Both the position numbers and the translations under genes were made by a program. 64,000 bases of DNA. Origin: Labedaea rhizosphaerae. Lineage in GTDB: Bacteria > Actinomycetota > Actinomycetes > Mycobacteriales > Pseudonocardiaceae. This document shows, in pieces, positions 7,511-15,150 of this stretch. Under the pieces are notes generated by a model. That model ran no database searches, had not been told where the DNA came from, and worked only from the letters and a program-made list of their open reading frames with translations. Positions within the stretch are counted from its first letter, which is position 1. The number at the start of each line of letters is the position of its first letter. The stretch covers positions 1,488,001 through 1,552,000 of the forward strand of contig NZ_SNXZ01000001.1 in assembly GCF_004362825.1 (NCBI RefSeq). Direction: 5' to 3'.

Positions 7511-7541
7511 TGTGGACAACTTCGCGAGAAGCTGTGGAAAA
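7511..7541. repeat. Variant of the paired DnaA-box-like element (copy A)
   Basis: TGTGGACAA (7511-7519, preceded by GATC) and TGTGGAAAA (7533-7541) lie in the same orientation, starts 22 nt apart. Between them CTTC and GAAG form a small dyad. The other copies in this window use an 18-nt spacing, so this one is diverged. TGTGGACAA is the reverse complement of the actinobacterial DnaA box TTGTCCACA. Confidence 0.5.
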
Positions 7542-7591
7542 CCCCATCGACGGGAGGCCGCCGGCGTCGGCAACCGGCGTTGGAAATGGAT

Positions 7592-7622
7592 CGGCTCCGG
7601 ACATCGCCGATGTCCGGAGCCG
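7592..7622 (-). terminator. Strong hairpin downstream of the acidic-protein gene
   Basis: A perfect inverted repeat: 13 paired bases (CGGCTCCGGACAT against ATGTCCGGAGCCG) around the loop CGCCG. It ends 25 bases from the stop codon of the minus-strand gene at 7647, a good position for an intrinsic terminator. No T-run follows, as is common in high-GC actinomycetes. Confidence 0.75.
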
Positions 7623-7646
7623 TCCACCTGTAGGTAAAGCGCTGGC

Positions 7647-8402
7647 TCACATGCCGTCGAGCCAGCCGTCGGTGGAGTCGCCGCCGCCGGCGTGGGTGTC
7701 GGCGTAGCCGCCGTCGCTGCCGTCGTCCCCGTAGCCGTCGGTGGCGGTGTCGTCGGTGCCGGTGCTGTCGGCGGTGGGGTCTGCCGGGTCCAGGCCGCCG
7801 AAGGGGCCGCCGTCGTCGGAGCCGTCCGAGCCATCAGCGCCGCCGGTGTGGTCCGCGCCGTCGTCGGTGCCCGGGTCCGTGTCGCCGCCAGTGCCGTCCG
7901 AGCCATCCGCGCCATCCGTGCCGGTGTCGGTCGGGGCGGGCTCGGTCTGCTCCGGCGCCGGCTCCGTCTGCTCGGGGGCGGGCTCCGTCGAACCGTCGGT
8001 CGGCGCGGGCGTCGCGGTGCCGCTGCCGTCGTCGACCGGCAGGTCGTGCTGGCCGGTGTCGGTGTCGGTCGACGACGTCGAGCTGCTCGAGCTCGCCGAG
8101 TCGTCGCTCGCCTTGTCGGCGTCGTGGTCGCCGCCCTGGCCGTGGGCGTTCCACACGCCGTCACCGCTCGGGTCGTTGTACGCGTCCTCGGCGGTGCCGT
8201 CGTCGTTCTCGTCCAGCAGCGCCGTGTCGGCGACACCGTCGCCGTCGGAGTCCCACATCACGTCGTCGACCCGGCCGTCGCCATCGAAGTCGAGCGCGAC
8301 ACCATCCATGGTGCCGTCGCCGTCGACGTCCACGTTGGCCTGCGAGGTGTGCACATTCGGGTCGCCCTCGCCGGTGCCGAACGAGTACTCGATGTCTGCC
8401 AC
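7647..8402 (-). CDS. Acidic Ca-binding-repeat protein (DUF6802-like)
   Basis: 251 residues, extremely acidic. Residues 20-75 contain four DxDGDGxxD-type loops (DVDGDGTMDG, DFDGDGRVDD, DSDGDGVADT, DENDDGTAED), the pattern of calcium-binding EF-hand-like or thrombospondin type 3 repeats. A Ser/Asp-rich linker, a Pro/Glu repeat of the PAPEQTE type and a Gly/Asp-rich tail follow. There is no signal peptide or membrane segment. GTG 8402 is chosen because AAGGGGA stands seven bases upstream; the longer open frame to 8696 lacks a credible start. Actinobacterial proteins of this build are annotated as DUF6802, which I mention as a likely match only. It is divergent from the rRNA methyltransferase gene and ends in a strong hairpin. 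Function unknown. Confidence 0.75.
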   Translation of the reverse strand: MADIEYSFGTGEGDPNVHTSQANVDVDGDGTMDGVALDFDGDGRVDDVMWDSDGDGVADTALLDENDDGTAEDAYNDPSGDGVWNAHGQGGDHDADKASDDSASSSSSTSSTDTDTGQHDLPVDDGSGTATPAPTDGSTEPAPEQTEPAPEQTEPAPTDTGTDGADGSDGTGGDTDPGTDDGADHTGGADGSDGSDDGGPFGGLDPADPTADSTGTDDTATDGYGDDGSDGGYADTHAGGGDSTDGWLDGM

Positions 8403-8534
8403 GGTCGTTCCCCTTCGACTGGGTGGTCTCTTTGCATTCGCGTCACCCGGATAGACGCCGGATGGGTGACGACGGTTCCGCCAGGGTGACATCCCCGCGG
8501 GATCGGCCCGCACACGGCCCCTACGGTCATCACC

Positions 8535-9332
8535 GTGACACTGCGCGTCAGCACCCGCAACGCCCGCTTCCAACAGTGGCAGGCGCTGTTGGCCAACCGC
8601 ACCAAACGCCAGCGCGCGGGCGAGTTCATCGTCCAGGGCGTGCGGCCCATCGACCTCGCCACCCGGCACGGCTGGCCGGTGCGCGAGCTCCTGCACCCGC
8701 CCGGCCGGCTGTCCACATGGGCCAGATCGGTGCTCGACGAGTCGGACGCGACGGCCTACGAGGTCGCGGAGGAGTTGTTGCGCGAACTCGGCGACAAGGC
8801 CGAAACCCCCGAACTGCTCGCCGTCGTCGCCCTGCCCGACGACGACCTGGACCGGGTGCCGGTGCCCGGCGACTTCCTCGGCGTGGTGTTCGACCGGCCG
8901 AGCTCGCCCGGCAACATCGGCACCTTGATCCGCTCAGCCGACGCGTTCGGCGCGCACGGTGTGGTCATCGCCGGTCACGCCGCCGACCCCTACGACCCGC
9001 AAGCCGTGCGGGCGAGCACCGGCTCGCTCTTCGCTGTGCCGGTGGTGCGGGCGCCCTCGGCGTCCACTGTGACCGGTTGGCTGCCCGGCCACGTCCAGGT
9101 CGTCGGCACCGACGAGCACGGCGACACCGACCTCGCCGGGTGCGACCTCACCGTGCCGACGCTGCTGGTGATCGGCAACGAGACCACAGGCATGAGCGCG
9201 GCCTGGCGCGAGGCGTGCGACCGGACCGTGCGGATCCCGATCGGCGGCTCGGCCAGTTCGCTGAACGCGGCGACGGCGGCCGGGATCACCCTGTACGAGG
9301 CGGCTCGCCAAAGGGCGCGTACCGGTCGATGA
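8535..9332 (+). CDS. TrmH/SpoU-family RNA 2'-O-methyltransferase
   Basis: 265 residues. The C-terminal half is the SPOUT methyltransferase fold with its three motifs: DRPSSPGNIGTLIRSADAFG (motif 1, Asn and the catalytic Arg), LVIGNETTGMS (motif 2, part of the S-adenosylmethionine knot) and RIPIGGSASSLNAATAAGI (motif 3). The N-terminal 90 residues resemble an RNA-binding extension (FIVQGVRPIDLATR), as in rRNA-modifying members. It therefore methylates a ribose in rRNA or tRNA; the exact nucleotide cannot be inferred. The last 47 bases overlap the 3' end of the converging TetR gene. Confidence 0.85.
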   Translation: MTLRVSTRNARFQQWQALLANRTKRQRAGEFIVQGVRPIDLATRHGWPVRELLHPPGRLSTWARSVLDESDATAYEVAEELLRELGDKAETPELLAVVALPDDDLDRVPVPGDFLGVVFDRPSSPGNIGTLIRSADAFGAHGVVIAGHAADPYDPQAVRASTGSLFAVPVVRAPSASTVTGWLPGHVQVVGTDEHGDTDLAGCDLTVPTLLVIGNETTGMSAAWREACDRTVRIPIGGSASSLNAATAAGITLYEAARQRARTGR

Positions 9333-9867
9333 ACTCGTCCATCGCCGTGGTGCACGCCTCGAGGTCGCCGCTCGCGAGGTAGTCCATCAGCAGCCCGCGG
9401 GTCACCGCGATGCCCAGCCGTGCGTGCACGGCGGCCTCGTCCGCCGGGATGCCGAGCTTGATCAGCATGTCGGTCATCGGCTGCTGCCAACCGCCGACGA
9501 CGCCGCGCAGCATCGCCGCCGTGCCCGGGTCGCCGGCCACCGCGCGGCCGTACAGCTCGAAGTACAACGGCTCGAGCTGGGCCATCGCCGGCTCCGTGAC
9601 CGCACGCCAGAACTTGCGCGGCAGTTCGGTCGGCGGCTCGTCCGGCCCCAACTCGTCCGCCAGCCGTGCGTACATGGCGCGGGTGCGGTCCTCGACCACG
9701 CGCACCACCTCCAGCAGCAGGCCGTCCTTCGACCCGAAGTGGTAGATCAGCATCCGGTGGCTGGTGCCGATCGCCGCCGCCAGGCCGCGCAGGGTGAGAT
9801 CCCGCACACCGTGCTCGGCGACGTGCGCGATTGCCGCGTCCAGCAACCGCTGCTTCGACTCCGTCAC
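9286..9867 (-). CDS. TetR-family transcriptional regulator
   Basis: 193 residues. The N-terminal TetR helix-turn-helix is clear: KQRLLDAAIAHVAEHGV, then DLTLRGLAAAIGTSHRMLIYHFGSKDGLL with the invariant YHFGSKD. The C-terminal helical domain, which binds the ligand, has no identifiable specificity. GTG 9867 is the start, with AAGGGGA five bases upstream; further upstream codons would run through the operator. It diverges from the SRPBCC-monooxygenase pair, and two adjacent perfect palindromes lie between (9889-9920), so it very probably represses itself and that pair. The ligand may be the substrate of the adjacent flavin monooxygenase (inference). Confidence 0.85.
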   Translation of the reverse strand: MTESKQRLLDAAIAHVAEHGVRDLTLRGLAAAIGTSHRMLIYHFGSKDGLLLEVVRVVEDRTRAMYARLADELGPDEPPTELPRKFWRAVTEPAMAQLEPLYFELYGRAVAGDPGTAAMLRGVVGGWQQPMTDMLIKLGIPADEAAVHARLGIAVTRGLLMDYLASGDLEACTTAMDEFIDRYAPFGEPPRTG

Positions 9868-9888
9868 GCCGGTCCCCTTGTCGCGTTG

Positions 9889-9920
9889 TGTACCGAGTGG
9901 TACATGTACCGCACGGTACA
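9889..9920. promoter_or_regulatory. Two abutting 16-bp palindromes, TetR operator
   Basis: TGTACC and GGTACA flank GAGT in the first palindrome (9889-9904) and GCAC in the second (9905-9920). The two 16-bp sites touch without a gap, so centres are 16 bp apart. They fill the gap between the divergent TetR and SRPBCC genes. This is a strong operator for cooperative binding of two TetR dimers. Confidence 0.8.
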
Positions 9921-9934
9921 TGAGGGAGGTTGCG

Positions 9935-10369
9935 ATGAGTATGCATCGCATCGACGTGCGGGCGCGCAGTGCGGCGGCGCCGGAGGTCGTGTTCGCGCTG
10001 ATCGCCGACGGCTCGACGTGGCCGGTGTGGGGTGCATGGGACTCGTTCGAGATCGAGAAGAAGGGCGAGGACGGCGGCGGTGGTGTCGGCGCCATCCGCA
10101 AGTTCGTCCGCGGCCGCATGGTCACCCGCGAAGTGGTCGTCACGGTGAACGAACCCAAGCGGTTCACCTACGACCTGCTGTCCGGGCTGGCGGTGCGCGG
10201 CTACCGCGCGCACGTCGACCTGACCCCCGACGGCGACGGCACGGAGATCCACTGGCACTCGTCGTTCCGGTCCGGGGTGCCGGGCACCGGCTGGCTCTAC
10301 CGTTGGCAGATGCGCAAGTTCATCCAGGACACGGCGAACCGCGTCGCCAAGTTCGCCGAGAAGCGGTGA
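9935..10369 (+). CDS. SRPBCC (START/Bet v1-like) family protein
   Basis: 144 residues forming one helix-grip domain. RIDVRARSAAAPEVVFALIADGSTWPVWGAW is the typical first strand and helix with the conserved W, followed by the strands VVVTVNEPKRFTYDLL and GYRAHVDLTPDGDGTEIHWHSSF, and the long C-terminal helix MRKFIQDTANRVAKFAEK. The family includes polyketide cyclases, lipid carriers and stress proteins; a hydrophobic ligand is likely. A GAGGGAGG ribosome binding site lies five bases before ATG 9935. The stop overlaps the start of the flavin monooxygenase gene by four bases, so the two are translationally coupled and probably act on the same compound. Controlled by the TetR operator just upstream. 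Confidence 0.8.
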   Translation: MSMHRIDVRARSAAAPEVVFALIADGSTWPVWGAWDSFEIEKKGEDGGGGVGAIRKFVRGRMVTREVVVTVNEPKRFTYDLLSGLAVRGYRAHVDLTPDGDGTEIHWHSSFRSGVPGTGWLYRWQMRKFIQDTANRVAKFAEKR

Positions 10370-11532
10370 GCCGCACCGCCGTCGTGGTCGGCGGCGGCAT
10401 CGGCGGGCTCGCGGCCGCGGCCGGGCTGACCCGCAACGGCTGGCAGGTCACGGTGCTGGAGCGCGCGCCGCGGTTCGAGGCGATCGGCGCGGGCATCACC
10501 ATCATGACGAACGCGTTGAAGGGCCTCGCCGCGTTCGGGCTCGAGGAGCAGGTGCGAGCCGGGTCGCAGGTCGACCGCGGCGGCGGTTTCCGCACGCCGA
10601 ACGGCAAGTGGCTGACCCGCACCGACACGGCCAAGATGCGGGCGCTGGGCATCGAGATCGTCGCGCTGCACCGCGCCGAACTGCACCGGATCGTGCTCGA
10701 GGCGGTGCCGGCCGAGTGCCTGACCCCCGGTGCGACGGTGACCGGGGTGCACAACCGGCCGGACGGCGCGACCGTCGAGTACACAGTGGACGGTGAGGGG
10801 CGTTCGCTCGACGCCGACCTGGTGGTGGCCGCGGACGGCATCCACAGCACGGTCCGCACCCAGCTCTGGCCCGCCGGGTCGAAGCCGAAGTACTCGGGCA
10901 CGACGGCGTGGCGCGCGGTGACCAAGGACCCGGTGCCCGACCAGCTGGCCCTGACCCAGACCTGGGGCGACGGCGTGGAGCTCGGCATCGTGCCGTTGAC
11001 CGACGGCCGGGTGTACTGGTTCGTCGCTTCGGCAGCGCCGGAAGGCGAGCGCTTCCCGGACGAACTGCGGGTGGTGCGCGAACGCTACGGCGACTGGCAC
11101 GCGCCGATTTCGCAGTTGTTCGACGCCACCGACCCCAACACCGTGATGCGCCACGACATCTACCACCTCAGCCCGCCGTTGAAGTCCTATGTGGACAAGC
11201 GGGTGGTGCTGCTCGGCGACGCGGCGCACGCCATGGTGCCCAACCTCGGGCAGGGCGCGTGCCAGGCGATCGAGGACGCCGTGACCCTCGCGGTGCTGGC
11301 TCGGGGCGACGACCTGGACGCGGCCTTGGCCCAGTACGACCGGCTGCGCGTCCCACGCAGTCAGAAGGTCGCCGCGACCTCGCTGCGCCTGGCCGATCTC
11401 GGCATGCACCGGGTGCGCGGCAAGCTGCTGGTGGGCTTGCGCAACCTGGTGATGCGGCTGGCCCCCGCGTCGAGCGAGGTCAAAATGATGCGGTGGCTGG
11501 CGGAGTGGACGCCACCGAGCGGCCCGCGCTGA
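10366..11532 (+). CDS. FAD-dependent aromatic-type monooxygenase
   Basis: 388 residues. The N-terminus has the Rossmann FAD-binding motif VVGGGIGGLAAAAGL and a strand ending in E (VTVLERAP). VVAADGIHSTVR is the DG motif shared by FAD and NAD(P)H binding, and LLGDAAHAMVPNLGQGACQAIEDA is the GD motif that contacts the ribityl chain. This is the complete signature of group A flavoprotein monooxygenases of the salicylate hydroxylase/PheA-TfdB class. Substrate unknown. It starts at GTG 10366, overlapping the SRPBCC stop by four bases. Its last 53 bases overlap the 3' end of the converging XRE regulator. Regulation by the upstream TetR protein is likely. Confidence 0.85.
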   Translation: MSRTAVVVGGGIGGLAAAAGLTRNGWQVTVLERAPRFEAIGAGITIMTNALKGLAAFGLEEQVRAGSQVDRGGGFRTPNGKWLTRTDTAKMRALGIEIVALHRAELHRIVLEAVPAECLTPGATVTGVHNRPDGATVEYTVDGEGRSLDADLVVAADGIHSTVRTQLWPAGSKPKYSGTTAWRAVTKDPVPDQLALTQTWGDGVELGIVPLTDGRVYWFVASAAPEGERFPDELRVVRERYGDWHAPISQLFDATDPNTVMRHDIYHLSPPLKSYVDKRVVLLGDAAHAMVPNLGQGACQAIEDAVTLAVLARGDDLDAALAQYDRLRVPRSQKVAATSLRLADLGMHRVRGKLLVGLRNLVMRLAPASSEVKMMRWLAEWTPPSGPR

Positions 11533-12382
11533 TCGCCAGCTGCAGCAACAGATCCAACCGGCGCTCGGTTTCGTCGTCGGCGGGTGAGTACGTCGTCATC
11601 CGCAGGCCGGAGCGCTGGCCGGTCCACATGTTCGTGTAGTCGAACCGGAGCAGCCCGGCCTGCGGGTGGCGGAAGGCCTTGGTGTGGTTGCGCGGCGGCT
11701 TCACCTCGTGCGCCTGCCAGAACCGGGCGAACTCCGGCGACTCGCATTTGAGCCGCTTGAGCAACGCCTTCCAGCTCGGTTCGGTGACGTGCTCGGCGAG
11801 CGACGCGCGGAACTGCGCCACCATCTGCGGCGCGGACTCCTCCCACGTCAGCGCGCGGTCGCGGAAGTCCTGGCTGGTGAACATGATCAGCAGCGAGTTG
11901 CGGTCCTCGAAGGGCAGGTCGCCCACCCCGCCCATCAGTTCGTCGTAGCTGCGGTTCCAGGCGAGGATGTCGTAGCGCGCGTTCTGCAGGGTTGCCGGGA
12001 ACGGCTCCAGCTGACGCAGGATCGTCTGCATCCCGGCGGGCACCGCTGTGCACTCCGTCTGCGCGGGAGCGGGCACGCCCGCCAGCGTGAACAGGTGGGT
12101 GCGCTCGTAGGGGTCGAGCCGCAGGGTGCCGGCGATGGCGGCCAGGACCTGCTCCGAGGCGCGGATGTCGCGGCCCTGCTCGAGCCACGTGTACCAGGTG
12201 ACGCCGACCCCGGCGAGGCTCGCGACCTCCTCGCGGCGCAGCCCGGGCGTGCGGCGGCGGCCGCTCTCGGGCAGGCCCACCTGCTCGGGCCCGAGCCGTT
12301 CGCGCCTGCTGCGCAGGAACGTGCCGAGCTCGCGTCGGCGCACTTCGTCCGGCAAGGCGTCCGGCAGGGTGGCGGTCGTCAT
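11480..12382 (-). CDS. XRE-type regulator with MmyB-like ligand-binding domain
   Basis: 300 residues. Residues 15-80 form an XRE helix-turn-helix (FLRSRRERLGPEQVGLP, then TPGLRREEVASLAGVGVTWYTWLEQG), the sequence type typical of MmyB-like actinomycete regulators. The remaining 200 residues match the MmyB ligand-binding domain, which has a PAS-like fold: YDILAWNRSYDELMG, LLIMFTSQDFRDRALTWE, and the C-terminal GLLRFDYTNMW strand. Ligands of this family include fatty acid-like molecules in the structural prototype (established knowledge). It is divergent from the DHA2 transporter with paired palindromic sites between, so it probably controls that exporter. ATG 12382 is the start. Confidence 0.85.
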   Translation of the reverse strand: MTTATLPDALPDEVRRRELGTFLRSRRERLGPEQVGLPESGRRRTPGLRREEVASLAGVGVTWYTWLEQGRDIRASEQVLAAIAGTLRLDPYERTHLFTLAGVPAPAQTECTAVPAGMQTILRQLEPFPATLQNARYDILAWNRSYDELMGGVGDLPFEDRNSLLIMFTSQDFRDRALTWEESAPQMVAQFRASLAEHVTEPSWKALLKRLKCESPEFARFWQAHEVKPPRNHTKAFRHPQAGLLRFDYTNMWTGQRSGLRMTTYSPADDETERRLDLLLQLAISAGRSVASTPPATASF

Positions 12383-12414
12383 GACACCAGGATGGCACGG
12401 TCTGGATCCTGTTA

Positions 12415-12457
12415 CCAGGTAGTCACGGTACCTGGATAAACGACACCTGGTACCAGG
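12415..12457. promoter_or_regulatory. Inverted-repeat operators between XRE regulator and MFS exporter
   Basis: CCAGGTA (12415-12421) and TACCTGG (12429-12435) form one dyad with a 7-nt spacer. CCTGGTACCAGG (12446-12457) is a perfect 12-bp palindrome built from the same half-site. Both lie between the divergent starts at 12382 and 12483, as expected for a shared operator of the XRE regulator. Confidence 0.65.
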
Positions 12458-12482
12458 CTCCGCGCAGGCGAAAGCTGGTCTT

Positions 12483-13916
12483 ATGACCTTGACGACTGGG
12501 GATCTCACCACCACGCCGGTGCGCCACGAGCGCCCGGTGCTCTCCACCGCGGGGCTGGTCACCATCCTGCTCGGCGCGGCCCTGCCGATCGTCGACTTCT
12601 TCGTGGTCAACGTCGCGCTCCAGACCATCGACGCCGACCTCGGCGCCGGGCCGACCATGCTCGAGCTCGTCGTCGCGGGCTACGGCATCGCGTACGCGAC
12701 CCTGCTGGTGCTCGGCGGGCGGCTCGGTGACCGGTATGGCCGGCGCCGGCTGTTCGGCATCGGGCTCACCGCGTTCACGCTGACGTCGCTGATCTGCGGC
12801 ATCGCCCCGAACGCGGGCACCCTGGTGGCCGCGCGAGCCGCGCAAGGCGCCGCGTCCGCGTTGATGCTGCCGCAGGTGCTGTCGACGATCACCGCCACCA
12901 CGTCGGGTGATCGCCGGGCCCGCGCGTTCGGCGCGTACGGCGCGGTCGGCGGCATGGGCACCGTGATCGGGCAGCTGCTCGGTGGCGTGCTGGTCGCCGC
13001 GAACGTCGCCGGCACGGGCTGGCGGCCGATCTTCCTGATCAACGTGCCGATCGGCATCGCCGGGTTGCTGCTGGCCAAGCGCACCATGCCCGACACCCGC
13101 GCCACCGACCCGGCCCGCCCGGACGCGGTGGGGACAGTGCTGCTCGGTGCGACGATGCTCGCGCTGCTGGTGCCGCTGATGACCGGCCGGACCCTGCACT
13201 GGCCACTGTGGACGATCGGGTTGCTGGTGGCTGTTCCGGTCCTTGCGGTGCTGTTCGTGCGCAACCAGCGCGCGCAGGAGCGTGCGGGGCGGTTGCCGTT
13301 GCTGCCGCCGTCGGTGGTCGGCTTGCGCAGCATGCGCACCGGCCTGATCGCCGCGGTGCCGTTCTTCGCCGGCTTCGGCGGGTTCATGTTCGTCTATGCG
13401 GTCGCCCTCCAGAGTGGGTTGCGGTTCGGTCCGGTCGCCGCCGGGCTCGCGATCACGCCGATGGCCGTGGCGTTCTTCACGATGTCGTTGGTCGCGCCCC
13501 GGCTGGTGCGCAGGTACGGCCGGCGGGTGATCCTCACCGGCATCGCCATCCAGGTCACCGGCCTGCTCGCCATGGCGGGCACGGCGGCGGTCGCCTGGCC
13601 GCACCTGGGCGTGGCGACGCTCGCGCCCGCGATGGTGGTGTTCGGCGCCGGGCAGGGCATGGTGATGACCACCTTGTTCCGGGTGATCCTGGCCGAGGTG
13701 CCCGCCGACCTGGCCGGGGTCGGCAGTGGCGCGCTGGCCACCACGCAGCAGACCGCGCTGGCGCTGGGCGTGGCGACCCTCGGCTCGCTGTTCGTGGCCC
13801 TCGCCGCCCCGGGTGCGCTCGGTGTGCGTGCCGCGTTCCTCGTCGCGCTCGGGGTGTACGCCCTGGCCGGCGCCGTGTTCGCGGTGCTCAGCAGGCACCT
13901 GCCTGATCCCCGGTGA
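12483..13916 (+). CDS. MFS drug-exporter of the DHA2 (14-TM) family
   Basis: 477 residues with about 14 hydrophobic helices. The motif-A loop GGRLGDRYGRRRLF follows helix 2. LPIVDFFVVNVALQTID in helix 1 is the antiporter-type signature of DHA2 proteins, and ARAAQGAASALMLPQVL is the helix 4 motif with conserved Arg. A proton-coupled export role for a drug or secondary metabolite is the family norm; the substrate is not visible. The gene diverges from an XRE/MmyB regulator across palindromic sites, so expression is probably induced by that regulator's ligand. The 70 bases after the stop separate it from a converging monooxygenase gene. Confidence 0.85.
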   Translation: MTLTTGDLTTTPVRHERPVLSTAGLVTILLGAALPIVDFFVVNVALQTIDADLGAGPTMLELVVAGYGIAYATLLVLGGRLGDRYGRRRLFGIGLTAFTLTSLICGIAPNAGTLVAARAAQGAASALMLPQVLSTITATTSGDRRARAFGAYGAVGGMGTVIGQLLGGVLVAANVAGTGWRPIFLINVPIGIAGLLLAKRTMPDTRATDPARPDAVGTVLLGATMLALLVPLMTGRTLHWPLWTIGLLVAVPVLAVLFVRNQRAQERAGRLPLLPPSVVGLRSMRTGLIAAVPFFAGFGGFMFVYAVALQSGLRFGPVAAGLAITPMAVAFFTMSLVAPRLVRRYGRRVILTGIAIQVTGLLAMAGTAAVAWPHLGVATLAPAMVVFGAGQGMVMTTLFRVILAEVPADLAGVGSGALATTQQTALALGVATLGSLFVALAAPGALGVRAAFLVALGVYALAGAVFAVLSRHLPDPR

Positions 13917-13986
13917 CCTGGTCGGACCGGTCGGGCCGAAGGTTCGGCTCGGCTGGTCCGGCGCACCGGGCTGGTCGACTCGAGCT

Positions 13987-15078
13987 TCACCCGATCGCCT
14001 CCGGCACGGCTGGCGTCAGGGGTGCGCCGGGCTCGAAGTCGTAGAGCCAGTTCGTCGCCTTCGGGTAGACGCGGGGGAAGACCAGGGGCATCACGACGTC
14101 ACGCACCCGCGACGCCACGGGGCCGGCCAGTTTCGCGTCGCGGTTGCGGGCGGCCATCTTCGCCAGCTTGTCCAGACGGTCTCTGCGGAGACGGTCGTAC
14201 TCGGCCAGGGCTTCGGCGACCGTGCCGTGCCGGCGCAGTTGCTGGGCCAGCACGACCGCGTCCTCGATCGCCATCGACGCGCCCTGGCCGGAACCGACCG
14301 GGTGGGCCGCGTCGCCGATGATCACGGTCCGGCGCCCGTCGTGCTGGCGGCGCACCGGATCGAGCACGTGGTGCGGTGTCCAGCCGTGTTTGTGCGTCGT
14401 TGCTCGCACGATGTCGGCCAGTCGGGGCTCGAGCAGGTCGGCGACCTCGTCGAGGGTGAGATCCGCCGCGTCACCGGGGATCTGGGCCGACCACCACACC
14501 TGACCGGTGGGCAGGGGGACGTGGATGAACGTCGCGTGCCTGCCGTAGGTCATGTGGAAGGTGCCGGGCTCCAGGTCCACATCGGACGTTCCGGCGACGC
14601 TGAACATCCCGCCATAGCGGGGTTTCGGAGCGCCCGGGTCGATTGCCGACCGGGTCGGCGACCAGATGCCGTCCGCACCGACGACCAGGTCGGGGTCCCC
14701 GCTGCCGTCCCAGGTCCGGCCGGTGTGGATGGCGACGCCCGCGTGTTCGCGTAACGCCGTCACCAGGTCGGCCCGCAACAACGTGATGCTGTGCCGGGCG
14801 CTGTCCGCCGGCCGGGCTCTCGGCACCCGGCCCAACGACTTTCCCCGGCCGGACCACATCTGCTGCCAGGGCACGGCGAACCCGGCCGCCCGTACCGCGG
14901 GCAGGCAGCCGAGCGCTTCGAGCCCGCGCAGGCCGTTGGTGGCCAGGCTCAGGAACGAACCCACTGGCCCCGCTGGATCGGGATACGACTCGTAGACCGT
15001 CGCGTCCCACCCGATCCGGGTGAGCGCCGCCGCGCACGCCGAACCCGCCACCCCGCCGCCGATGACCACCGCTCGCAT
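13987..15078 (-). CDS. FAD-dependent monooxygenase
   Basis: 363 residues. The start is ATG 15078, with GGAG seven bases upstream. The FAD-binding site is VVIGGGVAGSACAAAL with E at the end of strand 2 (ATVYESYP). VVGADGIWSPTRS is the DG motif and IIGDAAHPVGSGQGASMAIEDAVVL the GD motif. It belongs to the same superfamily as the gene at 10366 but is only distantly similar. Substrate unknown. It is divergent from a TetR regulator; the gap between them contains a large symmetric operator (15096-15141), so the monooxygenase is almost certainly the regulator's target. Confidence 0.85.
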   Translation of the reverse strand: MRAVVIGGGVAGSACAAALTRIGWDATVYESYPDPAGPVGSFLSLATNGLRGLEALGCLPAVRAAGFAVPWQQMWSGRGKSLGRVPRARPADSARHSITLLRADLVTALREHAGVAIHTGRTWDGSGDPDLVVGADGIWSPTRSAIDPGAPKPRYGGMFSVAGTSDVDLEPGTFHMTYGRHATFIHVPLPTGQVWWSAQIPGDAADLTLDEVADLLEPRLADIVRATTHKHGWTPHHVLDPVRRQHDGRRTVIIGDAAHPVGSGQGASMAIEDAVVLAQQLRRHGTVAEALAEYDRLRRDRLDKLAKMAARNRDAKLAGPVASRVRDVVMPLVFPRVYPKATNWLYDFEPGAPLTPAVPEAIG

Positions 15079-15095
15079 GACTGAGCTCCAATCAA

Positions 15096-15141
15096 CTGAA
15101 CCTAGATTCACTGAATTGATATTCAGTGAAGTTACGTTCAG
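15096..15141. promoter_or_regulatory. 46-bp concentric dyad, TetR operator
   Basis: The inner palindrome has perfect 10-bp arms TTCACTGAAT (15107-15116) and ATTCAGTGAA (15121-15130) around TGAT. An outer pair CTGAAC (15096-15101) and GTTCAG (15136-15141) shares exactly the same centre (15118.5). The repeated half-site is (T)CACTGAA/ACTGAAC-like. It lies in the 72-bp gap between the monooxygenase and TetR starts and suits two overlapping dimers. Confidence 0.75.
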
Positions 15142-15150
15142 GATGGCCTC

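Noticed and set aside
8403-8696. N-terminal extension of the acidic Ca-loop protein
   Set aside because: The frame stays open but crosses the divergent promoter and the start of the TrmH gene; GTG 8402 has a strong Shine-Dalgarno.
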